This document shows positions 50,738 through 58,821 of a stretch of DNA of 64,000 bases, in pieces; position 1 is the stretch's first letter; every line of letters begins with the position of its first letter. Origin of the DNA: JBNARI01 sp049718765 (GTDB lineage: Bacteria > Bacillota > Sulfobacillia > DUMF01); the NCBI GenBank assembly GCA_049718765.1, contig JBNARI010000005.1, positions 21,234 to 85,233 of the forward strand, given 5' to 3'. The position numbers and the translations under genes are program-made. Under the pieces are notes generated by a model. That model saw nothing but the letters and a program-made list of their open reading frames with translations. It was not told the DNA's origin and ran no database searches.

Positions 50738-51453
50738 GGTTTTAAGCCCCCGAAACGCCTTTGCCTGCCCTGGAACCACCCAATCGCCTGTTTCAGGTGC
50801 TCAGCGGTGAAGTCAGGCCACAGCACGTCGGTGACCCAAATCTCGGCATACGCTGCTTGCCACAAGTAGAAGTTGGATAGCCTGTACTCGCCGCTGGTTC
50901 GGATCACCAGGTCCAGATCGGGCACGTCGGGCGCATAGAAGTAACTCCTAAGCTGGGCATGGTCAATGACCCCTGGGTCAAGCTTTCCTCTGGCAACGTC
51001 CTTGGCCAAACCTTTTACCGCATCCAGGAGCTCCGCACGCCCGCCATAGTTGAGGCAGAGTATCACCTGGATCTTGTCGCCATCTGCCGTGCTGCCCTCC
51101 GCCGTGCGGATTGCTTGCACCACGTCTGGGGGCAATTCCTGGAGCCTGCCGATGGTTCGCAGCCTCGCCCCTGAGCCCTTGAGCTCTTCGCGGAACTCCC
51201 GCACATACCATTCAAGCAGCTGCCACAAGTAACGCACTTCGGATTCCGGGCGGCTCCAATTCTCTGTACTGAAAGCAAACAGGGACAGGTAGGGTATACC
51301 CAATTCCACCGCAGCTGGGATCAACTGGCGGATTACCTCTACCCCAGCCCTGTGCCCAGCTTGTCTAGGCAAGCCACGACGCTCAGCCCAGCGCCCATTT
51401 CCGTCCATGATGATGCCCACATGCTTGGGCATGTTGTTTTCGTGGGTGCTCAT
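50731..51453 (-). CDS. uppS: Isoprenyl transferase (undecaprenyl diphosphate synthase)
   Basis: 240 residues. HVGIIMDGNGRWAERRGLPR (catalytic Asp), GHRAGVEVIRQLIPAAVELG, LSLFAFSTENWSRPESEVRY and DLVIRTSGEYRLSNFYLWQA, then YAEIWVTDVLWPDFTAEHLK. It elongates farnesyl diphosphate with cis-isoprene units to the wall-lipid carrier. It starts within the 4-base overlap with the small PASTA-like gene. Confidence 0.97.
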   Translation of the reverse strand: MSTHENNMPKHVGIIMDGNGRWAERRGLPRQAGHRAGVEVIRQLIPAAVELGIPYLSLFAFSTENWSRPESEVRYLWQLLEWYVREFREELKGSGARLRTIGRLQELPPDVVQAIRTAEGSTADGDKIQVILCLNYGGRAELLDAVKGLAKDVARGKLDPGVIDHAQLRSYFYAPDVPDLDLVIRTSGEYRLSNFYLWQAAYAEIWVTDVLWPDFTAEHLKQAIGWFQGRQRRFGGLKPC

Positions 51454-51659
51454 CCAGTAACTATCCCCTCAGGACCCAGGGGCCTTTGGCAACACCAAAG
51501 CTCAACGCACCCCTCGCCTGCTGGGCGTTGGCTGACCACTATCAGTTCCCCCTGACCTGATCCATGTTCACCGTAGCTCTTCAGCACACGAACGCTGACC
51601 ACGTGCAGGCCTTGCGCCTCCAGTGCCCTTTGGGCCACTTCTAAAGGCAAACAAATCAC
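51450..51659 (-). CDS. Small PASTA-like protein between frr and uppS
   Basis: 69 residues with 4-base overlaps to both frr and uppS, so it is almost certainly translated. The pattern PLEVAQRALEAQGLHVVSVR ... IVVSQRPAGEGCVELWC resembles half to one PASTA repeat (helix then strands with a Q-P/G turn). I recall comparable short proteins at this position in some Clostridia, but cannot confirm. There is no signal peptide. Function unknown. Confidence 0.65.
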   Translation of the reverse strand: MICLPLEVAQRALEAQGLHVVSVRVLKSYGEHGSGQGELIVVSQRPAGEGCVELWCCQRPLGPEGIVTG

Positions 51660-52213
51660 ACCTGCATTATCTCTTTCTCTTTGGCCTGGGTGAGCTTGTC
51701 TATCTCTGCTACGTATTTGTCCGTCAACTCCTGCACGTCATCAAGGGCCCTCTCGGCTTGGTCTTCGGAGAGCGCCTTGGACTTCTCAAGTTTCTTTATC
51801 TGATCGTTTGCGTCCCTCCGGATGTTGCGGATGGCCACCTTCTGCTCTTCGGCCTTCTTTCTCAGCATTTTTACCAGCTCTTCGCGACGTTCCTTGGTCA
51901 GTGGCGGAATCACAAGCCTTATCCCACTTGCATCCACCACTGGGTTAATTCCCAAATCCGACTTGAGAATGGCCTTTTCCACTGCAGGCACCATGTTCTT
52001 GTCGTATGGCTGCACCAGCAACACGCGCGCTTCCACCACCGCTACCTTGGCAACCTGGCTCACCGGAGTGGGCGTACCGTAATAGTCAACAGTAACCTTG
52101 TCCAAAATCGCTGGGTTGGCCCTCCCGGCACGTATTGCTGCAATATCCTTTCTGAAAAGCTCAACCACCTTTTTCATGCGTGCCTCAGCGTCGTTGAGGA
52201 TTTGCTTGTCCAT
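51656..52213 (-). CDS. frr: Ribosome recycling factor
   Basis: ATG 52213 with GGGAGGGAG upstream gives 185 residues, exactly the family length; the frame opens nine codons earlier. EARMKKVVELFRKDIAAIRA, GRANPAILDKVTVDYYGTPT, YDKNMVPAVEKAILKSDLGI, IRLVIPPLTKERREELVKML and IRNIRRDANDQIKKLEKSKA. Splits post-termination ribosomes together with EF-G. Confidence 0.97.
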   Translation of the reverse strand: MDKQILNDAEARMKKVVELFRKDIAAIRAGRANPAILDKVTVDYYGTPTPVSQVAKVAVVEARVLLVQPYDKNMVPAVEKAILKSDLGINPVVDASGIRLVIPPLTKERREELVKMLRKKAEEQKVAIRNIRRDANDQIKKLEKSKALSEDQAERALDDVQELTDKYVAEIDKLTQAKEKEIMQV

Positions 52214-52937
52214 TCTTCTCCCTCCCGACGTAAGTTCCAATCTGGTGCCCGCAAATGGCCTTCCTTATGTTTCCTTTGCGGCCAATATCGAATACGATGA
52301 TAGGAATCTTGTTGTCCATACAAAGGGACGTGGCAGTGGAGTCCATGACCTTCAAGCCTCTCTTGAGGATGTCCATGTACGTTAGTTCGTCGAACCTGGT
52401 AGCATTGGGCTGTTTGTTGGGATCTGCATCGTAAACCCCGTCGGTGCCCTTCTTTGCCATCAATATGACTTCTGCTTCGATTTCGGCTGCCCTCAGTGCT
52501 GCAGTGGTGTCCGTGGAGAAGTATGGATTGCCTGTGCCCGCACCGAAAATCACCACCCGCCCCTTTTCCAGGTGGCGGATGGCTCTCCTCCTAATGTACG
52601 GTTCGGCTATCTCACGCATTTCGATGGCAGTCTGAATCCTAGTGTCCACGCCCCTCTTTTCCAAGGCATCCTGCAGGGCAAGAGAGTTTATTACGGTGGC
52701 CAACATGCCCATGTAGTCAGAGGTCGCCCTGTCCATTCCGTAGCGCTCGCCCTCTGATCCTCTCCAGATGTTGCCACCTCCGACCACAATGGCCACCTGA
52801 ACGCCCATACCGACCACTTCTTTAATCTCAGAAGCGATCAAGTCAATCATCTCGTAACTTATGCCCTGACCCTTGTCACCTGCTAGGGCCTCACCGCTCA
52901 GCTTGAGTACTACCCTCTTGTAAGCAGCTTTGTCCAC
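52185..52937 (-). CDS. pyrH: UMP kinase
   Basis: 250 residues, amino-acid-kinase fold: RVVLKLSGEALAGDKGQGIS, VQVAIVVGGGNIWRGSEGER, RATSDYMGMLATVINSLALQ, VVIFGAGTGNPYFSTDTTAA, LRAAEIEAEVILMAKKGTDG and VYDADPNKQPNATRFDELTY. Phosphorylates UMP for RNA and wall precursor synthesis. A C-terminal tail of about ten residues (REKNGQANPQRR) extends past the usual end and overlaps the frr 5' end by 29 bases. Confidence 0.97.
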   Translation of the reverse strand: MDKAAYKRVVLKLSGEALAGDKGQGISYEMIDLIASEIKEVVGMGVQVAIVVGGGNIWRGSEGERYGMDRATSDYMGMLATVINSLALQDALEKRGVDTRIQTAIEMREIAEPYIRRRAIRHLEKGRVVIFGAGTGNPYFSTDTTAALRAAEIEAEVILMAKKGTDGVYDADPNKQPNATRFDELTYMDILKRGLKVMDSTATSLCMDNKIPIIVFDIGRKGNIRKAICGHQIGTYVGREKNGQANPQRR

Positions 52938-52958
52938 AAGGTACCACGCTCCTGGGAA

Positions 52959-53558
52959 TCAGGCCTCTCCCACTTCGAACCTCACAAACCGCCTTACGGT
53001 TATGTTCTCGCCGATCTTGGCAATGTATTGCTTTATGAGGTCCCCAACAGTAGTGGATTCATCCTTGATGAACGGTTGATTCAAAAGGCATACTTCAGCA
53101 AAGAACTTGGCCATTCTTCCCTCAACAATCTTGTCCACTACCTTTTCGCTTTTTCCCTCTTCCAGTGCCCTGGCCCGCTGGATTTCCCTTTCTCTGGTAA
53201 CTATCTCTTCCGGTACGTCAGCTTGGGATACGTACAATGGCTTCGCGGCAGCAACCTGCATAGCCAAGTCGTGGGCAAGCTGCTTGAACTCAGAGTTGCG
53301 GGCCACGAAGTCTGTCTCACAGTTCAATTCGATGAGCACACCAATCTTGCCGTTCATGTGGATGTAAGCCTCAATAACGCCTTCGCGGGCCTCGCGTCCA
53401 GCCTTCTTCTCCGCAGCAGCAATCCCCTTGATCTTGAGGTATTCTACAGCCTTCTCAATGTCCCCACCGCACTCCGCAAGTGCCTTCTTACAGTCCATGA
53501 CACCTGCACCGGTGCGTTCTCTTAGTGCCTTGATCACTTGAGCGTCACTCACTGACAT
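52959..53558 (-). CDS. tsf: Elongation factor Ts (short form)
   Basis: About 199 residues. UBA-like start (AQVIKALRERTGAGVMDCKK, ALAECGGDIEKAVEYLKIKG), then MNGKIGVLIELNCETDFVAR (core TDFVAR motif), VDKIVEGRMAKFFAEVCLLN and the IGENITVRRFVRFEVGEA end. This is the shorter single-core form seen in many Bacillota and others. ATG 53558 or the preceding ATG 53561 overlaps the rpsB end. Nucleotide exchange factor of EF-Tu. Confidence 0.96.
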   Translation of the reverse strand: MSVSDAQVIKALRERTGAGVMDCKKALAECGGDIEKAVEYLKIKGIAAAEKKAGREAREGVIEAYIHMNGKIGVLIELNCETDFVARNSEFKQLAHDLAMQVAAAKPLYVSQADVPEEIVTREREIQRARALEEGKSEKVVDKIVEGRMAKFFAEVCLLNQPFIKDESTTVGDLIKQYIAKIGENITVRRFVRFEVGEA

Positions 53559-54354
53559 CATCCTCTCCCGTGACTTCGGTAATTAGGTCCATTGACAGCT
53601 CTTCTTCGGACGCAGCTTCAGTGGCGCTTGGCGACGACTCCTCAGCCGCTGCTTCACCCTGGCCTATTTGAACGCCCTGGCGCCCCTCCAATATGGCATC
53701 CGCCATCTTAGACGTAATTAGCTTAACCGCCCTGATAGCATCGTCATTGCCTGGAATCACATAGTCAACCTCGTCAGGGTCGCAGTTGGTGTCCACGATG
53801 GCCACTATGGGGATCTTTAGGCGCCTGGCTTCGCTGACGGCAATTTTCTCTTTCCTCGGGTCTACCACAAACAACGCATCTGGAAGCTCCTTCATCCCCT
53901 TGATGCCACCCAAATACTTGCGCAGCTTGTTGAGCTCGTGCCGCAGGCGCGTGGCCATTTTCTTGGACATCTTCTCAAAATCCCCAGCCTGCTCCATTTG
54001 CTCGAGTTCGATCAACCTTTGGATTCTCTTCTTGATAGTGACGAAATTGGTGAGCATGCCGCCAAGCCATCTCTGGTTCACGTACGGCTGCTCGCAACGG
54101 GTTGCCTCTTCAGCCACTGCTTCTTGAGCCTGCTTCTTCGTACCAACAAACAGCACCCTGCCGCCGTTGAAGGAGACATCCCGCAAGAAAGCGTAGGCGT
54201 CTTCCAACATCTTGACCGTCTTCTGCAAATCAATGATGTAAATCCCGTTGCGCTCAGTAAAAATGTAGGGCTTCATCTTGGGATTCCAGCGCCTGGTCTG
54301 GTGTCCAAAATGAACCCCTGCTTCGAGCAACTGCTTCATGGAAACTACTGCCAT
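53545..54354 (-). CDS. rpsB: 30S ribosomal protein S2
   Basis: 269 residues. MKQLLEAGVHFGHQTRRWNP, KMKPYIFTERNGIYIIDLQK, RVLFVGTKKQAQEAVAEEAT, QPYVNQRWLGGMLTNFVTIK and IVDTNCDPDEVDYVIPGNDD are S2 signatures. The last 45 residues form an acidic Glu/Ser/Ala tail beyond the conserved core, a common but variable extension. First gene of the run down to metF, with a strong promoter at 54475-54503. Confidence 0.97.
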   Translation of the reverse strand: MAVVSMKQLLEAGVHFGHQTRRWNPKMKPYIFTERNGIYIIDLQKTVKMLEDAYAFLRDVSFNGGRVLFVGTKKQAQEAVAEEATRCEQPYVNQRWLGGMLTNFVTIKKRIQRLIELEQMEQAGDFEKMSKKMATRLRHELNKLRKYLGGIKGMKELPDALFVVDPRKEKIAVSEARRLKIPIVAIVDTNCDPDEVDYVIPGNDDAIRAVKLITSKMADAILEGRQGVQIGQGEAAAEESSPSATEAASEEELSMDLITEVTGEDDVSE

Positions 54355-54474
54355 ACATCATCCTCCCGGTTAGTCCTCCGGTACCTCATCCCGACTGGGG
54401 CGTAACGCACCGTCCAGCCGTGTCTGGTACCGTGTGTATTTGGCCGTGCGAGCAAGCCCGCCGGCGCCTAAAGT

Positions 54475-54503
54475 AGTATACCATAGCACCTATGCAGTGA
54501 CAA
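54475..54503 (-). promoter_or_regulatory. Sigma-A-type promoter of the rpsB-tsf-pyrH operon
   Basis: On the minus strand TTGTCA (54498-54503), a 17-base spacer and TATACT (54475-54480) make a near-consensus promoter. The leader to the rpsB start is about 110 bases and GC-rich with pairing potential, as expected for an S2-regulated leader, though I cannot match it to a known S2 leader. Confidence 0.75.
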
Positions 54504-54523
54504 CGAAACCCCGTCGTGGGCCC

Positions 54524-55150
54524 TCAGCGGCACATGGTGGATGGCTGTGATAGCGCACGGAGTTTGCCCAAGCTCCACTGTACTACCGGACCAACGATTA
54601 AGGCGGAGGCCACGGTTCCGAGTCCGGCAGGTCCTCCCATCACCCAGCCGATAGCAGTTACAACTACTTCCATGACAATCCTAACGTAGCCAATGGGCAA
54701 CCGAAGCAACCGGCTCAACCCCAACATTGTACTGTCCCTAGGGCCAGCTCCTAAGCCAGTGCTCATGTACATTGCTATCCCAATACCGCTCAGCACAGAG
54801 CCAAAGAGTAAGAACAGCCACTGGCCTGCCAGAGTCTTGGGAGCTTCAGCTGGCAACACCCCCCGAACCACATCCACGAGGAAGCCCACTGCCACGGCGT
54901 TTGCGCCAGTTACGAGCGTGGGCGGCACGCCCAGGCGCCAAGCAACCCCAACAAGCAACAAACCCACGGCAACGTTGGCTTGTCCTACCGTCAATGGGAA
55001 ATGGCGGGATATTCCAACATGCAGCACGTTCCAAGGATCAATGCCTGCTGCCTTGCCAAGCAACGTCAAATTGATCCCAGTTGCTAGCACCAGAAAGCCG
55101 CACAATGCAACCACCCAACGTCTTATCTGCCATCCAAAGTTCTCGCGCAA
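54524..55150 (-). CDS. YczE/YitT-like membrane protein
   Basis: The frame opens at 55294 inside the MATE gene; TTG 55150, eight bases after GAGGTG, is my preferred start (208 residues), with GTG 55183 an alternative. Five hydrophobic segments: WVVALCGFLVLATGINLTLL, GLLLVGVAWRLGVPPTLVTG, WLFLLFGSVLSGIGIAMYMS and VRIVMEVVVTAIGWVMGGPA. AAGIDPWNVLHVGIS and LGAGPRDSTMLGLSR are the loops typical of the YczE/YyaS group. Function unknown. It overlaps the MATE gene end by 28 bases. Confidence 0.85.
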   Translation of the reverse strand: MRENFGWQIRRWVVALCGFLVLATGINLTLLGKAAGIDPWNVLHVGISRHFPLTVGQANVAVGLLLVGVAWRLGVPPTLVTGANAVAVGFLVDVVRGVLPAEAPKTLAGQWLFLLFGSVLSGIGIAMYMSTGLGAGPRDSTMLGLSRLLRLPIGYVRIVMEVVVTAIGWVMGGPAGLGTVASALIVGPVVQWSLGKLRALSQPSTMCR

Positions 55151-56484
55151 TCTGACCACACCTCGGATTGGAATAATCTCCACATGAAACCCGCCCTGAG
55201 TACCCAGTCCAAGCAGTTTATCCACCAAATTGCAGCTAACGACAGGCCCGCCACTCTTACAGCCAGGAAAGTGAGTGGCACCCTGAAAGCCCATGCAGCA
55301 ACTGCGGTCACCTTAAGCGGTGATTTGGTGTTGCCTGCTCCCCTGAGAGCGCCGCCCAAGGTGTCGGTAGCAGCTACAAAGGGCTGGAATAGGCCGGCAA
55401 TGCGCAGTACTCGAGCAGCACCTGAAAGCACTTCCGGTTCTGCCGCGAAGAACGACACCAAAGCGCCTGGGAAAAGTACGAATGCTAGTCCTATCCCTCC
55501 CATTGTGGCAGCTGCAATCAGCAGGGCCTGCAGTCCGCTGTCCCGCGCCTTCTTCCATTCTCCAGCGCCCAGGCTTTGTCCCACCAGCACTGCGCCAGCG
55601 ATGGTCAAGCCGTAGCCCGGCATGTATGAAACAGATTCGCAAGTGGCAGCAATCTGGTGAGCTGCAAATTCCACCTTTGGCAGAGAGGACATGATGATCA
55701 GTTGCACCGACCTGGCCCCGTCCAAGAGGAGGGTTTCCAGCGATGCTGGAAGGCTCAAGGAAACCAATTTTAGCATTTCGTTTCGACTGATCGTCAGCTT
55801 CTCCTGTTCGCCGGGCCAGGGCAGGATGCCTCGTCTCAAAAGGTTCACCAGTGTGAGTGTGCCACCCAGGCACATGGACAACACGCTGGCCAACGCAGCT
55901 CCGCGCACGCCCAGCATTGGCAAGCCCATATTCCCAAAAATCAGGCACCAGTCTGCAACTGCGTTGAACGCGTTAGAGATTCCGGCAACGGCTAGGGGAC
56001 TCATCGTGTCGCCTGTAGAACGCAGTGCAGCGTTCCCTACGATCCACAGAAGGAAGGGGATAGATCCCCAAGCCAAGGTGGTCAAGTACTGGCTCCACAG
56101 TGCTAGCACGTCAGCCTCGATAGCAAGCACCAGGGGCAAGAAGCCATGGGCAGCTAGCACTGCCATCCAGCATGCGGCCCCAGCAAAGATGGCCGCTAGC
56201 AGAGCTTCTGCACACAGCATGTAGACCCGGGGCCAATCCTTTGCTCCAAAGGCCGCTGACACCAACGCAGTTGTACCAGCGTTGAGTGCCCCGGCCAGCA
56301 TGGCTATGGTCCAGTACACCTGAGCGGCAAGAGCAGTGGCAGCCAAGGGCCCGGCTCCCAGCCGAGCTACCATGGCAGTATCCACTGCCGACAGCGCCAT
56401 GTGCAAGCTCATTTCAAGCATTGCTGGCCAAGCCAGTTTGAGCACACGAAGACGGATTTCCCTAACGTAGCTTCCATGTTCCAT
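55123..56484 (-). CDS. MATE family multidrug/cation exporter
   Basis: Start ATG 56484, eight bases after GAGGTGG, gives about 453 residues; the frame opens at 56511. Twelve hydrophobic helices in two halves; AWPAMLEMSLHMALSAVDTA, MVARLGAGPLAATALAAQVY, ALRSTGDTMSPLAVAGISNA in half 1, and FAAHQIAATCESVSYMPGYG, AGAVLVGQSLGAGEWKKARD and LGGALRGAGNTKSPLKVTAV in half 2 are MATE hallmarks. Exports drugs or metabolites using Na or H gradients. Confidence 0.94.
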   Translation of the reverse strand: MEHGSYVREIRLRVLKLAWPAMLEMSLHMALSAVDTAMVARLGAGPLAATALAAQVYWTIAMLAGALNAGTTALVSAAFGAKDWPRVYMLCAEALLAAIFAGAACWMAVLAAHGFLPLVLAIEADVLALWSQYLTTLAWGSIPFLLWIVGNAALRSTGDTMSPLAVAGISNAFNAVADWCLIFGNMGLPMLGVRGAALASVLSMCLGGTLTLVNLLRRGILPWPGEQEKLTISRNEMLKLVSLSLPASLETLLLDGARSVQLIIMSSLPKVEFAAHQIAATCESVSYMPGYGLTIAGAVLVGQSLGAGEWKKARDSGLQALLIAAATMGGIGLAFVLFPGALVSFFAAEPEVLSGAARVLRIAGLFQPFVAATDTLGGALRGAGNTKSPLKVTAVAAWAFRVPLTFLAVRVAGLSLAAIWWINCLDWVLRAGFMWRLFQSEVWSDCARTLDGR

Positions 56485-56516
56485 ATGGTGCCACCTCATA
56501 CAAGCACGCACTCTCT

Positions 56517-56870
56517 ATGATACCACGGATGGAAACCCCAACTGCCGCACAGCCCTTCAGCCCAGAAGGAAAGAACAGCCATCTGTCGAATAATTCCAAA
56601 CAGCGGAGGCGAAGACGCCAGCTCCTCACGTATGGTCGCTTGGAGCAGGCTGAGCTAGTAGCGAAACCGACCGCTCAAGTGCTTATCATCAGGCGGTGGT
56701 TTGCTGTGCCCTACTTCAAGCGGCGGACTTACCTTTTTGGCTTGATCAAGGTGTATAAGGACCAAGACCAGAACGTGTTCGTGAGGCTTGGGGGCAAGCT
56801 GTGGAAGATTAGGTCGGGTCCCTACTCTGGCAGCCAGGCTCTCTCCTCCAACATGAAGAAGGGCGCTTGA
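56517..56870 (+). CDS. Doubtful frame with a faint SPOR-like end
   Basis: 117 codons open on the plus strand, divergent from the MATE gene. The first 40 residues are Ser/Arg-rich (SKQRRRRRQLL). The second half, NVFVRLGGKLWKIRSGPYSG, faintly resembles the end of a SPOR peptidoglycan-binding repeat. No good ribosome-binding site. It may be a remnant in an eroded region rather than a gene. Confidence 0.2.
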   Translation: MIPRMETPTAAQPFSPEGKNSHLSNNSKQRRRRRQLLTYGRLEQAELVAKPTAQVLIIRRWFAVPYFKRRTYLFGLIKVYKDQDQNVFVRLGGKLWKIRSGPYSGSQALSSNMKKGA

Positions 56871-57119
56871 GGGGAATCCTTGAATCCTTGCTTTTGCTGC
56901 GTACCCGAGCCAAGTTACCTGGGCTCCCTCTGAGCTCAAGGTGACAACGCTGATGGAACTCGGTTCACTGCTTTTTCCGTTGTTCGCAGCGCGGCTTCGA
57001 TACGTGGGTGTGCTTTGGTGGCCTGGCCCATATGTTAGATCCAAGCATAGCGTCAAGGACTTACCGTTGATTAGTCTGATGGAACAGTCTGAGTGGGTAA
57101 GCCACCGTAAAAACGCAGA

Positions 57120-57547
57120 ATGTATCGCAGTAGGCCTCTTTTGGTAAGCGCCGAGTTGCTTCGTCGAGGCTTTGAAGTTAACCAGACGCTGGTAGACGAC
57201 CAACGGATAGACTGAATCATTCGGCATCAAAAAACGGTAGACTGAGGTATCTTGACATCCAAATCAAGGCACACTCTAAGGATTGCCAGCCTGAGAACGC
57301 AGGACGCTTCGCTGCGATCAAGATTCCCAACCCTCGGCCAAACTACGACTTCGTTTTCTATTCCGAGCAAGCCGATACCCATTTGGTGGTTCCATCAGAG
57401 GAACTCGTGCGGCTTGCTCACCAAAACAAGAGCGGCATCAACCGAGGACTGTACTCAATCAACCTTTGCGGCGTCGGAGCGGACAATAACGTTACGCCTC
57501 GCCCGGAGTTTGAGCACTACAGGAATAACTTCAATGTCCTCGAATGA
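57120..57547 (+). pseudogene. Dead gene for a small PD-(D/E)XK-like protein
   Basis: Reading three segments by eye gives a coherent protein: from ATG 57120, LVSAELLRRGFEVNQTLVDD then QRID and a TGA stop at 57215, IIRHQK, then a one-base shift at the A-run near 57231. From there NGRLRYLDIQIKAHSKD, GRFAAIKIPNPRPNYDFVFY, EELVRLAHQNKSGINRGLYS and a stop at 57545-57547. The AELLRRGFEV...D...DIQIK layout is that of small PD-(D/E)XK nuclease-fold proteins of the DUF4365 type (acidic residue, then D-x-Q-x-K). About 140 codons in the ancestral form. One nonsense and one frameshift mutation inactivate it. Confidence 0.7.
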
Positions 57548-57890
57548 GGCCGGGACGCTGCCAACTAGCTTGGCATGCGATGAGTAAGTGACCTTATTCT
57601 CTTTATCAAGCCAAAAAGCCCGTACGTCCGTACGCAAGATCGTCGGCAGCCACTAGTGCCAGACCGAGACATTCAGAGCTGGGCACTATGCGGGGCGTTT
57701 ATACCGTTGCAAAGCCAAAGGTGATGCAAGAAAGGTGCACTCACAATTGACTCAATTGGCGCAGCCATGAACAAGATACGCCGGTAGCCTATGCAATGAG
57801 ACTACCGGCGCCGTCTCGCACGAACAGGACATTGACCCGCTTCCTACCATTCTGTCGTTTCTCGCCCGACTTCGGATCCGGGTAATAAGC
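57548..57890. other. Stretch without a gene between the dead nuclease-like gene and the att site
   Basis: I see no coding frame of substance. It contains the perfect inverted repeat at 57779-57810. The rest looks like unconstrained chromosomal DNA downstream of a tRNA gene. Confidence 0.5.
57779..57810. terminator. 9-bp perfect inverted repeat, terminator-like
   Basis: CGCCGGTAG (57779-57787) and CTACCGGCG (57802-57810) flank a 14-base loop. On the minus strand it lies about 80 bases beyond the tRNA-Pro 3' end, so it may have been the terminator of the tRNA transcript. No clear U-tract. Confidence 0.4.
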
Positions 57891-57934
57891 TGGTCGGGCT
57901 GCCCGGACTCGAACCGGGGACCTCTTGAACCCCA
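57891..57934 (-). repeat. 3' half of tRNA-Pro(GGG): probable attachment site
   Basis: Read on the minus strand from 57934: T33, GGG anticodon position, GT, TCAAG, variable loop AGGTC, T-arm CCCGG-TTCGAGT-CCGGG, acceptor strand CAGCCCG, A73 and encoded CCA. The C1-G72-type acceptor end, the ACCA end and the GGG anticodon point to tRNA-Pro. The bases upstream (right side) do not pair: neither the 5' anticodon-stem strand CTTGA nor the 5' acceptor strand CGGGCTG is present, so this is not a functional tRNA. Identity starting in the anticodon loop and reaching the 3' end is a classical tRNA-integration target; the reconstituted tRNA should lie at the element's other end, to the right of the window. 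Confidence 0.75.
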
Positions 57935-58140
57935 TAAACGAGAGGGCTATCTCACCTAGTCATCTGCAGTACCATAATGTCACGGCTAGCGGGGGTTTTA
58001 CAGCCATTGCATTTCCGTTGGTTCCCGCGAAATACCGCCAAATCTCACCCGGGTTGCAACACGGTTGCAACATGCTTACCCCTTGAGCACTCCAGTTGCC
58101 ACGCCAAAACCGTGCTTTCTCCCCAGGCGCGCCCTGGCTC

Positions 58141-58235
58141 TGTGTGACTCACTAGGTAATTGGGCGGGGCAGGTTTAACAAATGATAAACCTGAGACCAT
58201 CACCGCTGTGTGACTCACTGGGTAATTGGGTGGGG
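58141..58235. repeat. Two 29-bp direct repeats, 66-bp period, with a hairpin between
   Basis: TGTGTGACTCACTxGGTAAT followed by TGGGYGGGG occurs at 58141-58169 and 58207-58235 with two mismatches. Between them AGGTTTA and TAAACCT (58171-58177, 58186-58192) form a 7-bp stem with an 8-base loop. Same architecture as the R repeats just downstream. Confidence 0.75.
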
Positions 58236-58313
58236 GCCCAAAAATTGATTATTATTGTGCACTGCTCTCCAATCCACCACCACCACAGATGGTGCGGGAA
58301 ATTCACCTGAACC

Positions 58314-58466
58314 GGTTTTGGCGGAATTATGTCAGTCTGTACTTGTTAACTACGTTAACAGGTTTGTAACAAGCCCGTTTTGGCGGAATTATGTCAGTCT
58401 GTACGCTCAGGTGGTACATTTGTACCACCTGAATTTTCCTCTTGGCGGAATTATGTCAGTTTGGAC
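58314..58466. repeat. Three direct repeats at exact 62-bp spacing with different palindromes between
   Basis: GGCGGAATTATGTCAGTYTG begins at 58320, 58382 and 58444, exactly 62 bases apart; copies 1 and 2 also share the flanks GTTTT and TAC. After copy 1 comes TGTTAAC-TAC-GTTAACA, after copy 2 TCAGGTGGTACA-TT-TGTACCACCTGA, a perfect 12-bp inverted repeat. The inter-repeat sequences are unrelated otherwise. Spacing near six helical turns would put the repeats on one face of DNA. Candidate origin iterons, transposase-binding end repeats, or a regulator array. Confidence 0.8.
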
Positions 58467-58821
58467 GGATTTCATTGTATTTCGCTTCGTTCGCCCAGCT
58501 AGACACGTTTAAGCCCCCGTCACACAGTCCACTAGTTTAACCCTCCAAACTGGCCTTTTTTGCCCATGGAAGCCAAAATAGACCAAGTTGGTGCATCTGG
58601 TTAACAACTGACCCGTTTGTCCAGCTAGATCTCACAAAAAAACGTATCATACCGAGCGATAGCCACAGGACCGTTTGAACACTGCACTTGCTTTATACAG
58701 GCGTTTCCCTAACCCTGGGGCGCTTTGTATCACTCTTAAGCCCCCAACTGTCCAAGCAACGATGCAACGTGTCTGCTAAACTCACAGAGCGAAGATCGAG
58801 GGAGGAAGGGGGGTATGTACG
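58467..58821. other. Non-coding stretch before the HTH gene
   Basis: No credible gene. CCAGCTAGA occurs at 58495 and 58621. The last bases hold GAGGGAGGAAGGGGGG, the ribosome-binding region of the HTH gene. Confidence 0.5.

Noticed and set aside
56655..57230. 191-codon minus-strand frame downstream of the MATE start region.
   Set aside because: No motif, biased composition, and it is antisense to the reconstructed nuclease-like pseudogene over its first 110 bases.
57891..57970. A complete tRNA gene on the minus strand.
   Set aside because: T-arm, variable loop, acceptor 3' strand and CCA are present, but no 5' acceptor strand, D-arm or 5' anticodon-stem strand can be found within 90 bases upstream.
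58315..58466. Three repeats with about 36-nt spacers resemble a short CRISPR array.
   Set aside because: Each spacer contains a palindrome, the third repeat is degenerate but the array has no further units, and no cas genes are present. Spacers acquired from invaders should not be systematically palindromic.
58255..58512. 85-codon plus-strand frame across the R repeats.
   Set aside because: It only reads through the repeat units and palindromes; no ribosome-binding site and no coherent protein features.
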